64,000 nucleotides of DNA from positions 1 through 64,000 of the forward strand of contig CAITUY010000223.1 of NCBI GenBank assembly GCA_903895695.1. The letters run 5' to 3'. Under the pieces are notes generated by a model. It was not told the origin of the DNA and made no database searches. It saw nothing but the letters and a program-made list of their open reading frames with translations. Both the position numbers and the translations under genes were made by a program. Origin of the DNA: an uncultured bacterium (lineage in GTDB: Bacteria > Verrucomicrobiota > Kiritimatiellia > CAIKKV01 > CAITUY01). Positions 15,445-23,676 of the stretch are shown piece after piece (positions within the stretch are counted from its first letter, which is position 1; every line of letters starts with the position of its first letter).

Positions 15445-17224
15445 CCGCCAGCACGGGCGGCGCCTGGATGCGCTTGGCCACGCCCAGTCCTTGGTACTGC
15501 GTCCACCACCGTTCCAGGTCGGCGATGAATGCCTCGGGGCCGGCGAACAGGTCGCCTACGCTCCCGGCATAGCCCAGGCGTGTTTCCAACGTCCCCGCCA
15601 TGTACCACTCCAGGTTGTCCTCCGGCGTGGCCCGGTTCCAGGCCTCCACCCAGCTCCGGAACAGGCAGTCGTGGTAGGGATAGACGAGCGGATCGCCCTT
15701 ACCCTCGTCCACGGCCTGGGCCGGGCTCAATTCGGCCGACGGCACGACGCGGAAACTTCCCTCGGGGATCACATCGCGACCGTGGATCTCACGATTGACG
15801 TGGCGGGCCACTGCGTACACGTCGCCCTTCCACAAATCGGCGATGGCGGCCAGATAGCCGCCCAGGTCGCCGTACAAGGTCGTGTAGCCCACCGTCATCT
15901 CGGCCTTGTTCGCGTTGCACGTGAACACGCCGCCGACCGCCGCCGCGACCGCCGCCAGGACGCGCCCCGACCGGTCGCGGGCCTGCACGTTCTCCAGCAG
16001 CGCCTCGCCCAGCTCCAGGCGCCGCGTCGCGCCGCCAGCCCATGTGACGGTCAGCCCGTCGATCTGCGACCGCGTCAGCCGCACGCTGTCCTCGATCGGA
16101 ATCTCCGCGTAACCGCACCCGAGGTTGGCCGCCAGTTCGCGGGCCAGGTTGACCGTGGTCGCCGAGTTGTAGCGGCTGGGCATATTCACCAGCACCAGAT
16201 CGCCCGCCGGCAGCAGGCGCGCGTACAGGGCGGCCACCAAGGCGGAATCGATGCCGCCGGAGGCGCCCACCACCACGCGCTGCACGCCGCAGGCCTTCAT
16301 GAAGCGCTCCATGCCGTACAGCAGCGCCCGCGCGGTCATGGCCGTATCGTCGTCGTGCAGCGTCACCGGCCGGCCAAAGCGGCCGCCCCCGGGCGGGATC
16401 GTCACGTCCAGCACGCCCTCGGTAAACGCCGCCGGCCCCTCGACCTGGCCGCCCTCGCCGTCGTAGACACATGACGAGCCGTCAAACGTGAACACGGTCT
16501 TCCCGTTGTTCTGGATGCCGGTATTGTTGACGTAGCACAAGGGCCGCCCGAGCGCCTTGGCGGCCGCGGCGAATACCCGGTTGCGCTTGTGGTTCTTATT
16601 GAGCGTGAACGGCGAACAGCTCGCGTTGACGAACAGGTCCACGCCCTTCTCCGCCAGGATCCGCAGCGGCGACAGCGCGTAGTCGCCGTCCCAGCCGTCC
16701 TCGCACAGCACCGCGCCGAGCCGGCCGCAGCGGGTGACCACCGGAGCCAGCAACTGCCGCACGTCCCGGCCAAGTTCGAAGGCCAGCTTGCGGAGATCGT
16801 AGAAATGACGGCTGTCGTCGAACTCGCGATAGTTCGGCATCAGGGTCTTGATCGCGAACGGGTACGGCGACCCCTCCGGGCCGATGAAGCGGCCATCCTC
16901 GGCTACGAAGAGCGCATCGTACTTGCGGGCCCGGCCGTCCTCGTTGCGTTTGTGCCAGTCGATGCCGACATTGCCGAACACGACCGTCAGGCCGGCGGAA
17001 GCCTCGCGCACGCGTTCGCCGCAGGTTTCGCAATCACGCAGGAAAGCAGGCCGCTCCCATTCGTCGCCCAGCAGGTAGCCGGGGATGACCATCTCGGAGA
17101 AAGCCGCGAGGGCGATTCCATCGCGGCGGGCGGCGGCAACATGCTCCAGGATCCGGCGGGTATTCTCCGCCGGCCGCCCGGGCGCGACCTCCATCTGGAC
17201 AAGCCTGATCCGCATGCGTGGCAT
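15341..17224 (-). CDS. nadE: Glutamine-dependent NAD+ synthetase
   Basis: Makes NAD+ from nicotinate adenine dinucleotide, ATP and glutamine. The 627-residue two-domain form has an N-terminal nitrilase-type glutaminase with the triad E44 (FSEMVIPGY), K126 (AIKTLMPNY) and C174 (AVLCEDGW). The C-terminal synthetase domain has the ATP loop SGGIDS (322-327). A second ATG at 17215 is equally possible as a start. Its 3' end overlaps the convergent PGPGW gene by 104 bases, and its 5' end is near the esterase gene upstream on the same strand. Confidence 0.94.
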   Translation of the reverse strand: MPRMRIRLVQMEVAPGRPAENTRRILEHVAAARRDGIALAAFSEMVIPGYLLGDEWERPAFLRDCETCGERVREASAGLTVVFGNVGIDWHKRNEDGRARKYDALFVAEDGRFIGPEGSPYPFAIKTLMPNYREFDDSRHFYDLRKLAFELGRDVRQLLAPVVTRCGRLGAVLCEDGWDGDYALSPLRILAEKGVDLFVNASCSPFTLNKNHKRNRVFAAAAKALGRPLCYVNNTGIQNNGKTVFTFDGSSCVYDGEGGQVEGPAAFTEGVLDVTIPPGGGRFGRPVTLHDDDTAMTARALLYGMERFMKACGVQRVVVGASGGIDSALVAALYARLLPAGDLVLVNMPSRYNSATTVNLARELAANLGCGYAEIPIEDSVRLTRSQIDGLTVTWAGGATRRLELGEALLENVQARDRSGRVLAAVAAAVGGVFTCNANKAEMTVGYTTLYGDLGGYLAAIADLWKGDVYAVARHVNREIHGRDVIPEGSFRVVPSAELSPAQAVDEGKGDPLVYPYHDCLFRSWVEAWNRATPEDNLEWYMAGTLETRLGYAGSVGDLFAGPEAFIADLERWWTQYQGLGVAKRIQAPPVLAVKRRAFGFDHREAQMGPRYTERYQVLRRQALKTP

Positions 17225-17312
17225 CCGCCCACCCGCGCGGCAGCAGTGGCGACCGCGCAGGGGAACCCAAACTCTAGTCCGCGCCGCCGCGCCGTGTCGA
17301 GCGCCTTGTCGC

Positions 17313-18278
17313 CTACAGTCCGAGCATGAACTGCAGCACCTTGTCGTTGAACCCCGGCAGCCCTTCGTGCCCGAAGTCTGGGTAAATCTCGAGATGCTTC
17401 GGAGCCGTGATCTTGTTAAAGGCCGCAAACTGCGTCGAGGGCGGACAGACCGTGTCCATCAGCCCCACGCCCATCAGCACCTCGCCGCGAATCCGCTTAG
17501 CCAGGTGCTGGACGTCAATGTGAGCGAGCGTGTTCCAGGTTTCGTTCTCGTGCTCGTGCTGGGGATCGAACTGGCGGAAGAAGGTCCGAATTTCGTCGTA
17601 CGCGTCCTTGGCCAGGTCCATCTCCCACACGCGCTTGTAGTCGCACAGGAAGGGAAACGTGGGCGCCGCGCGTTTGATGCGCGGTTCCAGCGCGGCGCAG
17701 GCCAAGGTCAGGCCGCCGCCCTGCGAGCCGCCCACGGCGCCGACCCGCGCCGGATCGACCTCGGGCAGGTTCATCACAATGCCGGCGAGTTGCGCGGTGT
17801 CTAGGTAGATCTTCCGGAACAGCAGGTGTTCGGGTCCGTCCTGCAACCCGCGGATGATGTGGCCGCGGTAGGTCGTGCCCGTGACGCCGCCCAGGTCCTG
17901 CGACTCTCCGCCCTGGCCCCGGCAATCCATGGCGGCCACCGAGTAGCCCAGGGCCACCCAGCTCAGTTTGTCATTCCAATCGCCCGCACTGCCCGTATAG
18001 CCATGGAACTGGACGACGGCGGGATGCGGCTTGGCCTTGGCTTTCACGGCCGGGCGCAGGTATTTTGCGTGAACCCGGGCTCCCCCGACGCCCGTGAAGT
18101 TCAGGTCGAAACAGTCCACGCCGGGGACGCGAAAGCCGGCCGCATGCAGTTCCACCTGCGGATCCAGCGCGCGCATGTCTTCCAGGGCGCGGTCCCACTG
18201 CGTATCGAAATCAACGGGGCAAGGCGTCCGCCCCTCGTAGGTCTTCAACTGGTCGAGCGGCATGTCGATGAGCGGCAT
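17313..18278 (-). CDS. Acetyl xylan esterase / cephalosporin-C deacetylase-like (CE7, AXE1)
   Basis: A 321-residue alpha/beta hydrolase that removes acetyl groups from sugars or oligosaccharides. The family length (about 320) and blocks fit CE7: FHGYTGSAGDW, AAMDCRGQGGES, the nucleophile elbow GGSQGG (S185), GLMDTVCPPST (D275) and DFGHEG (H304). No signal peptide is visible, as usual for CE7, so it acts on imported acetylated oligosaccharides. It has its own promoter candidate immediately upstream. Confidence 0.92.
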   Translation of the reverse strand: MPLIDMPLDQLKTYEGRTPCPVDFDTQWDRALEDMRALDPQVELHAAGFRVPGVDCFDLNFTGVGGARVHAKYLRPAVKAKAKPHPAVVQFHGYTGSAGDWNDKLSWVALGYSVAAMDCRGQGGESQDLGGVTGTTYRGHIIRGLQDGPEHLLFRKIYLDTAQLAGIVMNLPEVDPARVGAVGGSQGGGLTLACAALEPRIKRAAPTFPFLCDYKRVWEMDLAKDAYDEIRTFFRQFDPQHEHENETWNTLAHIDVQHLAKRIRGEVLMGVGLMDTVCPPSTQFAAFNKITAPKHLEIYPDFGHEGLPGFNDKVLQFMLGL

Positions 18279-18301
18279 AGGGAATCTCCTGAAAAGGGCG
18301 G

Positions 18302-18330
18302 AGTATCCGTTCTTCGCGCACGCCGGTCAA
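18302..18330 (-). promoter_or_regulatory. Promoter candidate for the CE7 esterase
   Basis: On the minus strand TTGACC (18325-18330) and GATACT (18302-18307) are separated by 17 bases, 23 bases before the ATG. AGGAG lies between. Confidence 0.5.
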
Positions 18331-18343
18331 GTCCCTGCCTCGA

Positions 18344-21300
18344 TCAGGTCGGATTCACCAGCCTCTCGAAAGCGGCCCGGTCGATTTCGCGCTTCAGGTA
18401 GCGAAGAGCCAGGCGAACGTGCGCTCTCGTGTTCCACTCGAAGAAATCGCGGTTCTTTTCCAGAATCGGGATACTGCCGGTGCTGTCCAGCCGGGCCAGG
18501 GCCACGGGCACCTGGCTCAGCGCCGGGAAGAAGTCTGTGCCGCGCGCCATGGCACGCTCCAACAGCGGAATGGCCACGCGATCGCCCAGCAAACCGAGGG
18601 CCGTAACGACCATCCGCTTGAGCCGGTGGCGCTTGACGCCCACCACCGGATCCGTCCCGAGGTCGTGCGAATGGTCTTCGCCGGCGAACAGCGCTTCCTT
18701 CATCTTGGACCGCGCCCAGCTGTGTTTGAGCGGCGGATACGTCTGGCGCTCATCTTCTCGCTCAAAGAGCAGCAGCAGGACCGGCACGGCTTTCTTGAGT
18801 CGCAGCCGACCCGCCACATCGGCCGCCGCGAGTTGGATGCGCCAGTCGTTCGACACCAACGCCTCGAGTATCATGCCCTCAACCTCGGATCCCAACTGTT
18901 CGCCGACTCGGTACACCTCATCGGCCGTGCGCGGTTGCCGCACGGTCCGGGCGGCATGCGGTGCCAACGTGACGTGGATGAGCGGCTCGCCGGCGCCACC
19001 GCGCCGCCCGGCCGATTCGCCGTTGAAGAACATCACGCGCGCCGACGCAGAGCGCAAAACCAGTTGCACGGGCCGATCCGTGTCCCATGCCACCTGGACG
19101 ACGGTAATGGCGGACACTTGAAGCCGCGTGCCCCCAAGACGGATCCACAGATTTGCATTGGGCGGCAGTTCTCCCAGTTCAATCCGGCCTTCGGCCACCG
19201 CGACATCAACCGGCTGACTGGCTTCCAGTTCCATATCCAGCGCAGGGAAGGTGGCGCGCAAGACCCCGGCCAGCGCCAGTTCCCCGCCCGCATCGAGGAG
19301 GGCGTGGCGCGCGTCGGTGCGGCCGCCCTGCCATTCGACTTCCCCGGCCATATTGCCCAACAACAGGTGATCGGTCTTCCCGGCCACGGTCACGGCAAAC
19401 TCGACATCCGAAAGGGCCGTGAATTCCGGGCGCGCCGGTTCGCACGGCGCCAGGAGCGTGACCGGCCCCTTAAGCGATTCGCCGTGCCAGCCCTCCAGGG
19501 CCAGGGTCAACTCGTTCTCGCCGGGTTGCAGGCTGTCGCCAATGTCGTAGAGGTGCGGGAAAGCCGGGGTCTGCCCTTGCAGGAACATGGGGTACTGTTC
19601 GTACCGTTCCGCCACGGGCCGGCCATTGACCGCGAGACGGACATTCGGCACCGCAAGCCGCAGGCGCAACACCGTGCCACGGCGCGCCACAGCGTCGTCC
19701 AGGCGAATGGAACGCCGGAACGTCAGCGTGCTGCCCGGTTCCACGTCGTCAGTCAGATAGTAGGTTTCCAGGTCCACGTCGCCGGCCAGGCGGCGCCCGT
19801 CCGCGTGCAGGCTCCAGCCTCGCGTGACATCGAGGACAGGCGTCAGCAGCGGCTGGGGCACGAGGCACACGGGCAGGCGCGCCTGCGCCACCGGGGCCGG
19901 CAGCGCGATCTCCACGCGGGTGGAACCCTGACGCGGATACGACGGGAACCCGGCGATAGGCGTCAGTTCCGCGGTGCCATCGGCGCCCGGGATGATGTCG
20001 AGGCGCACTTCTCCGCCGGCCTCGGCCACGACCCGCCGTCCCTCCAGGCGGGCGCCGGGCCAGGTGAAGACCTGCCAGGTCAGCGTATGCGGCGAACGGA
20101 ACGCCGTATCGTCCACCGTCACCACATACCGGCCGCCGACCAGGGCGGACATCCGGTCGACCCGGATCGCATCGTAGCGGTCGGTGTAATAGGCGGCGGC
20201 CTCGCTCTCGATAACCTGCAATCCGCCGGCGGCGTGCAGCGCCCGGCCCCGCCCGGCAACCGGATGCAAGGGCACATACCAGTTCTCGCGGTCGATCACG
20301 AGCGAGTTGCTCTCACCGACACTGCCGCTCACGGCGTGCAGGGCGGCTTTGCGCACGTTCTCGTCCGTGGGCTCCTGACTCCAATACTTGAGCAGCGTCA
20401 CCAGGACCTCGCGGTCCACGTACTGCAAGACCTGTTCGGGCGTCACCCGCAAGTGCTCCGCGGCGAGGCCGGGCCCGCCGTCCAGCAGCAAAGGCAGACC
20501 GGCCGACTCCAGGATGATGGCGTTCGGATTCACGTTGGGCCGGCCGTTGTAGGGCGCCCCGCCGCATTCGTCCCAGTACTGAAACAGCCGAGTCCGGGTC
20601 GCGCCGGACTGGAGCGCGCCGGCGGTCCCAGGGTTCATCCAGGGCAGGAAGGACGTGGCCCCTGGAACGGGCAGGTCATCCGGCCACCAGACCATGGTCC
20701 AGAGGCGGTCATCCATCTCCCAAGCCGCGTTGTTCAGCGGGTACCACAGGCCTGCGTCGCGGATCAGGGCCAGCGGTTCGGGCGTCCGTTCGCGCCGGGC
20801 GCGGTAGACAAGCGGGGCTTTGACGGAGGCGCGGGCACCCCCGGCATCCCAGGCGGGCAGCAGCCCTTCGGGCCCCACCATGTCAACGCTCATGGCGTAC
20901 CATTCGCGCAGGGAGACGTTGGCCGGTTCCACGCCCCGGTCGTACAGGGGCACCCCCATCACTTCCTCCAGGAAGAGGCCGCTCAGCAGAAGCATCGGGC
21001 CGACGACCTGCTCGTGATAGGTGCTGCCCTCGCCCGAGTAACAACTGCGTGGCAGGCGCCGGAACTGGTCCAGCAGCATGTCCGTGCTGATGGCATACAG
21101 CCGCCGGGCCAGGGCGCTGTCGCCGCGCTTGACGCCCAGGATGTGACCGGTCATGGCGGCGCCAAAGCAGTTGGAGAGGACCTGGTTGTCAAATGAGCGG
21201 GCACGCCCCTGCAACTGGTCCATCGGGATCAGGTGGGCGAAATCCAAAGCGGCCGCCTCGAACGCCTCCTTCTCCGATGGCGCCAGGAGGTCGGTGTCGG

Positions 21301-21616
21301 CGATCCAGTCATAGAACGCCATCAGCCGCCCCACAGGCGCCGAGGCGGTATGCGTATTCAGTTGCACATCCCAGCTCAACAGGGCCGCCTTCTCGGTGGC
21401 CGTGAACTGGATGAACACGTCGCGGGCCAGTTTGCGGTAGACGTCTTCGCCGGTCACGAGGAAGGCGAGGATGCTGTAGGAGGAGCACCAGAACGGATTG
21501 TGCCGCGCCAGCAGCAGGAAGTGCCGCCACAGGGGCTCCAGCGCCGGCGAAGGCGCACGAAACTTGGCGCGTAGCTCCTCAATCGTCTGTCCCGTCAGGA
21601 ATAACCGGTCATTCAC
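18344..21616 (-). CDS. Large heparinase II/III-like protein with HEAT-like C-terminus
   Basis: A 1090-residue protein. The first ~350 residues look like the alpha-helical toroid of heparinase II/III or alginate-lyase-type enzymes (MDQLQGRARSFDNQVLSN, and CYSGEGSTYHEQ with a Tyr and a His). A long beta-rich region follows from about 370 to 890, including segments with the pattern of the heparinase beta-sandwich. The C-terminus (about 930-1090) has helical repeats such as AAADVAGRLRLKKAVPVLLLLF, typical of HEAT/PBS repeats. The GTG start at 21616 has AAAGGG 6 bases upstream; the frame open further left contains repeat-like residues and is discarded. No signal peptide is seen. The family call is moderate. 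Confidence 0.7.
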   Translation of the reverse strand: MNDRLFLTGQTIEELRAKFRAPSPALEPLWRHFLLLARHNPFWCSSYSILAFLVTGEDVYRKLARDVFIQFTATEKAALLSWDVQLNTHTASAPVGRLMAFYDWIADTDLLAPSEKEAFEAAALDFAHLIPMDQLQGRARSFDNQVLSNCFGAAMTGHILGVKRGDSALARRLYAISTDMLLDQFRRLPRSCYSGEGSTYHEQVVGPMLLLSGLFLEEVMGVPLYDRGVEPANVSLREWYAMSVDMVGPEGLLPAWDAGGARASVKAPLVYRARRERTPEPLALIRDAGLWYPLNNAAWEMDDRLWTMVWWPDDLPVPGATSFLPWMNPGTAGALQSGATRTRLFQYWDECGGAPYNGRPNVNPNAIILESAGLPLLLDGGPGLAAEHLRVTPEQVLQYVDREVLVTLLKYWSQEPTDENVRKAALHAVSGSVGESNSLVIDRENWYVPLHPVAGRGRALHAAGGLQVIESEAAAYYTDRYDAIRVDRMSALVGGRYVVTVDDTAFRSPHTLTWQVFTWPGARLEGRRVVAEAGGEVRLDIIPGADGTAELTPIAGFPSYPRQGSTRVEIALPAPVAQARLPVCLVPQPLLTPVLDVTRGWSLHADGRRLAGDVDLETYYLTDDVEPGSTLTFRRSIRLDDAVARRGTVLRLRLAVPNVRLAVNGRPVAERYEQYPMFLQGQTPAFPHLYDIGDSLQPGENELTLALEGWHGESLKGPVTLLAPCEPARPEFTALSDVEFAVTVAGKTDHLLLGNMAGEVEWQGGRTDARHALLDAGGELALAGVLRATFPALDMELEASQPVDVAVAEGRIELGELPPNANLWIRLGGTRLQVSAITVVQVAWDTDRPVQLVLRSASARVMFFNGESAGRRGGAGEPLIHVTLAPHAARTVRQPRTADEVYRVGEQLGSEVEGMILEALVSNDWRIQLAAADVAGRLRLKKAVPVLLLLFEREDERQTYPPLKHSWARSKMKEALFAGEDHSHDLGTDPVVGVKRHRLKRMVVTALGLLGDRVAIPLLERAMARGTDFFPALSQVPVALARLDSTGSIPILEKNRDFFEWNTRAHVRLALRYLKREIDRAAFERLVNPT

Positions 21617-21643
21617 AATAATCCCTTTCTGCTCAACCGTCGC

Positions 21644-21672
21644 AATATCGGTTCTATATCGGGCAGAGTCAA
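21644..21672 (-). promoter_or_regulatory. Promoter candidate for the heparinase-like gene
   Basis: On the minus strand TTGACT (21667-21672) and GATATT (21644-21649) are 17 bases apart, 27 bases upstream of the GTG start. This also supports that start. Confidence 0.5.
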
Positions 21673-21927
21673 CACCGGCCGGTAGGCGGAAGCACGCGGC
21701 CGGTCGCTGGCCAACAAGAAGAAACCGCCCGAGTACAGGCCTTCGGAGCAATGGATTGATGATCAGAATGCGGAATGATATAAACAGAAGTATGAATAGG
21801 CGCCTTACCCGGACTGGCCGAATGTCACGTGAACCGGACGCTGGTTTCGTCCCCGGGACGCCCGCGAGTCGTTTGAGTCTCGTTTGGCCCCTTACCGAAG
21901 AGGTCGCAGCCCTGAGCAAAGAACACC

Positions 21928-22062
21928 ATGCTGAACGAAGACTACAGAGACATATTGCAGTCCTCAGCCGGCGAGCACGTTAAGTTCCTCCTGGTGGGCG
22001 CTTACGTTCTGGCTGCCCACGGGTATCCTCGGGCCACCATGCATATCAATATTCATGGATGA
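21928..22062 (+). pseudogene. Truncated AbiEii-like nucleotidyltransferase remnant
   Basis: 44 codons starting MLNEDYRDILQ and continuing HVKFLLVGAYVLAAHGYPRAT, which matches the N-terminus of the small nucleotidyltransferases related to AbiEii. In those proteins the next residues are a DIDIW-type metal site. Here the sequence is HINIHG and then stops, so both aspartates are lost and the rest of the gene is absent. It is probably a decayed remnant. Confidence 0.6.
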
Positions 22063-22684
22063 GAGTCAGCAAGTGCAGCGACGCACGCCCTTTCCAAGGT
22101 GGGGGCATTTCCTCTGTCTCTTGCAGATCTTTTTCCTCGCGTCAGTGGTTGCCACTAGTCTGCCGACACCCGGTGAATGGTCCGACTACAGATCGCAGTG
22201 GATGCCGTCCGCGGCCCTCGCGACCGTGTCACTTGTGCTCTGCGTCGCCACCCACTGGCTATACCGGCGCCCCTCACTCCTCTTCAAGTTGCAGGCCATT
22301 GCGCTCTGGCTCTTGTTCGGCTACATGTGCGGCGAATCGCTGCTGCCCCTTTATGAGTCCGCGACGTTCTTCCGTGAACTGCACAGGCGGCACGAAATGA
22401 GACAGAGTAACTTGCCGAACCAGCCGGGGGAACCACTCAGATGGCTGAGAACTGCCAGCTGCCTGCGAACTAGCGTCGCTCCGCTCCGCAGTTCGAAGCG
22501 GACTTTCGCAGAAGAAATAATGATGAGTGGCGAGAGGATGATACATCGGGTTCCGAGGTATGAAGCACGGGGAATCAGGCGATCGGGAGCAAAGCGTCGA
22601 GAACGACTACGATCCGCCGGCGACAGTCGAGATCGGCGACCACCTCCGGCCGCGCAGCCAGATCATTTTGTCCTTCCGCACTGA
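22055..22684 (+). CDS. Possible small membrane protein with doubtful C-terminal half
   Basis: A 209-codon frame that starts inside the last codons of the remnant upstream. Residues about 17-110 contain three hydrophobic stretches (CLLQIFFLASVVATSLP, ALATVSLVLCVATHW, LQAIALWLLFGYMCG) and a G/C-rich third position, so this part may be real. After about residue 115 the sequence is Arg-rich and without pattern, as in non-coding DNA, so the gene is probably frameshifted or truncated. No ribosome site is clear. Unrecognised. Confidence 0.3.
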   Translation: MDESQQVQRRTPFPRWGHFLCLLQIFFLASVVATSLPTPGEWSDYRSQWMPSAALATVSLVLCVATHWLYRRPSLLFKLQAIALWLLFGYMCGESLLPLYESATFFRELHRRHEMRQSNLPNQPGEPLRWLRTASCLRTSVAPLRSSKRTFAEEIMMSGERMIHRVPRYEARGIRRSGAKRRERLRSAGDSRDRRPPPAAQPDHFVLPH

Positions 22685-22709
22685 CCGTATGGTTCGGCCC
22701 GAAAATGAA

Positions 22710-22738
22710 TTGATGGGCCACAGGAGCTGCCGTAGACT
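22710..22738 (+). promoter_or_regulatory. Promoter candidate for the RelE/ParE-like toxin-antitoxin pair
   Basis: TTGATG (22710-22715) and TAGACT (22733-22738) are 17 bases apart. The -10 ends 6 bases before the antitoxin ATG, so the transcript would be leaderless. Confidence 0.4.
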
Positions 22739-22744
22739 GATCCC

Positions 22745-22972
22745 ATGAGCACGGTTAAGGAAATCGAGGCAGCCATCGGTGAACTGCCCCGCAACGACTT
22801 CTTCGAGTTGATCTCGTGGATCAAAGGTCAGTTCGAGGACGAGTGGGACCGCCAGATCGAAGATGATGTGAAAGCCGGAAGGCTTGATCACCTCGCACGC
22901 GAGGCGCTCGCCGAGTACCATGCTGGTCGCACACGGCCTTTTCCCCCCGATGAAAAGCCGTGCAACCAGTAG
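22745..22972 (+). CDS. Putative antitoxin of a type II pair
   Basis: A 75-residue acidic protein beginning MSTVKEIEAAIGELPRNDFFEL with a WIKGQFEDEWDRQIEDDVKAGRLD segment. This Glu/Asp-rich helical pattern resembles small antitoxins that precede RelE/ParE toxins. Its 3' end overlaps the toxin start by 23 bases, typical of co-translated pairs. No classical DNA-binding motif is visible, so autoregulation is only assumed. Confidence 0.7.
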   Translation: MSTVKEIEAAIGELPRNDFFELISWIKGQFEDEWDRQIEDDVKAGRLDHLAREALAEYHAGRTRPFPPDEKPCNQ

Positions 22973-23210
22973 GTTTTGGAGCCATCACGGACGTCTTCCA
23001 GAGGACATTCGCCGTGCTGCTCTGAAGCAGTATCGCCTCTGGCTTCAGAATCCCCGCCATCCGTCCCTCCAATTCAAGAAGGTGCAAGCGTTCTGGTCGG
23101 CCAGAATCACAGACGACTACCGCGCCCTTGGTGTCTTGGAGGCGGACACCGTGATCTGGTTCTGGATCGGCACGCATGAGGAATACGAACGCCTAATCAA
23201 GGGAACGTAG
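22950..23210 (+). CDS. RelE/ParE-superfamily toxin
   Basis: An 86-residue basic protein. LPEDIRRAALKQYRLWLQ, then HPSLQFKKVQ and WSARITDDYRALGVLE match the helix-helix-beta core of RelE/ParE toxins, and WFWIGTHEEYERLI is the usual last strand and helix. It probably cuts ribosome-bound mRNA or inhibits gyrase; the sequence alone does not separate these. The start at 22950 is chosen for family length; the longer frame from 22884 would overlap the antitoxin heavily. Confidence 0.8.
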   Translation: MKSRATSRFWSHHGRLPEDIRRAALKQYRLWLQNPRHPSLQFKKVQAFWSARITDDYRALGVLEADTVIWFWIGTHEEYERLIKGT

Positions 23211-23222
23211 AACCGAACCATC

Positions 23223-23268
23223 CGAGGCGATTCTCAACCCGCGCTGGACGCGGGTCCCGAACGCCTCG
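23223..23268. repeat. Two-tier inverted repeat after the toxin gene
   Basis: Outer arms CGAGGCG (23223-23229) and CGCCTCG (23262-23268), and inner arms ACCCGCG (23237-23243) and CGCGGGT (23249-23255) with a 5-base loop CTGGA. Terminator-like, without a T-run. Confidence 0.6.
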
Positions 23269-23414
23269 ATGGCGCCGTTCGCAGACGGAATGACGATGAA
23301 TGGGGAGCGGATCGCACCTCGCTGTTGCAGAGAACCTACAACGTAGTTTCATTGTAATCATGAATCCGCTACGGTTCGCATGGACGCAGCCAAAGATCAC
23401 CCGGGAGGTCAACT

Positions 23415-23633
23415 ATGAAAGCCGAATATGATCTGGCGAAAATGAAAAGCCGCCGCAACCCCTACGTCAGGTGGTTGAAAAAGCAGCTTACCATCCGCAT
23501 GGGACTGGACATCATCGAGCACTTCAAACGGATGGCCGAGGAGACCGGCATTCCATACCAGAACCTCATTAACCTCTACCTGCGCGACTGTGTTCAGTCG
23601 CAACGGAAGCTTCACTTGAGGTGGGCGTCCTGA
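23415..23633 (+). CDS. brnA: BrnA-family antitoxin without a toxin partner
   Basis: A 72-residue protein with the BrnA layout: MKAEYDLAKMKSRRNPYVRWLKKQ, then the ribbon-helix-helix TIRMGLDIIEHFKRMAEETG and IPYQNLINLYLRDC. GGGAGG lies upstream. In known loci BrnA follows the ribonuclease toxin BrnT, but no intact brnT is found in the 204 bases upstream. The protein may still bind DNA or neutralise a toxin encoded elsewhere. Confidence 0.83.
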   Translation: MKAEYDLAKMKSRRNPYVRWLKKQLTIRMGLDIIEHFKRMAEETGIPYQNLINLYLRDCVQSQRKLHLRWAS

Positions 23634-23676
23634 AGAAGCATTTGCCCACCCATATGAGTCGCAGGAGCAACACACC

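Noticed and set aside
18419..21196. 925-codon open frame on the plus strand
   Set aside because: It is antisense to the heparinase-like gene, has His/Arg/Gln-rich shadow composition and no domain.
22559..22748. 62-codon frame between the membrane protein and the antitoxin
   Set aside because: No ribosome site, no pattern, and it covers the antitoxin promoter.
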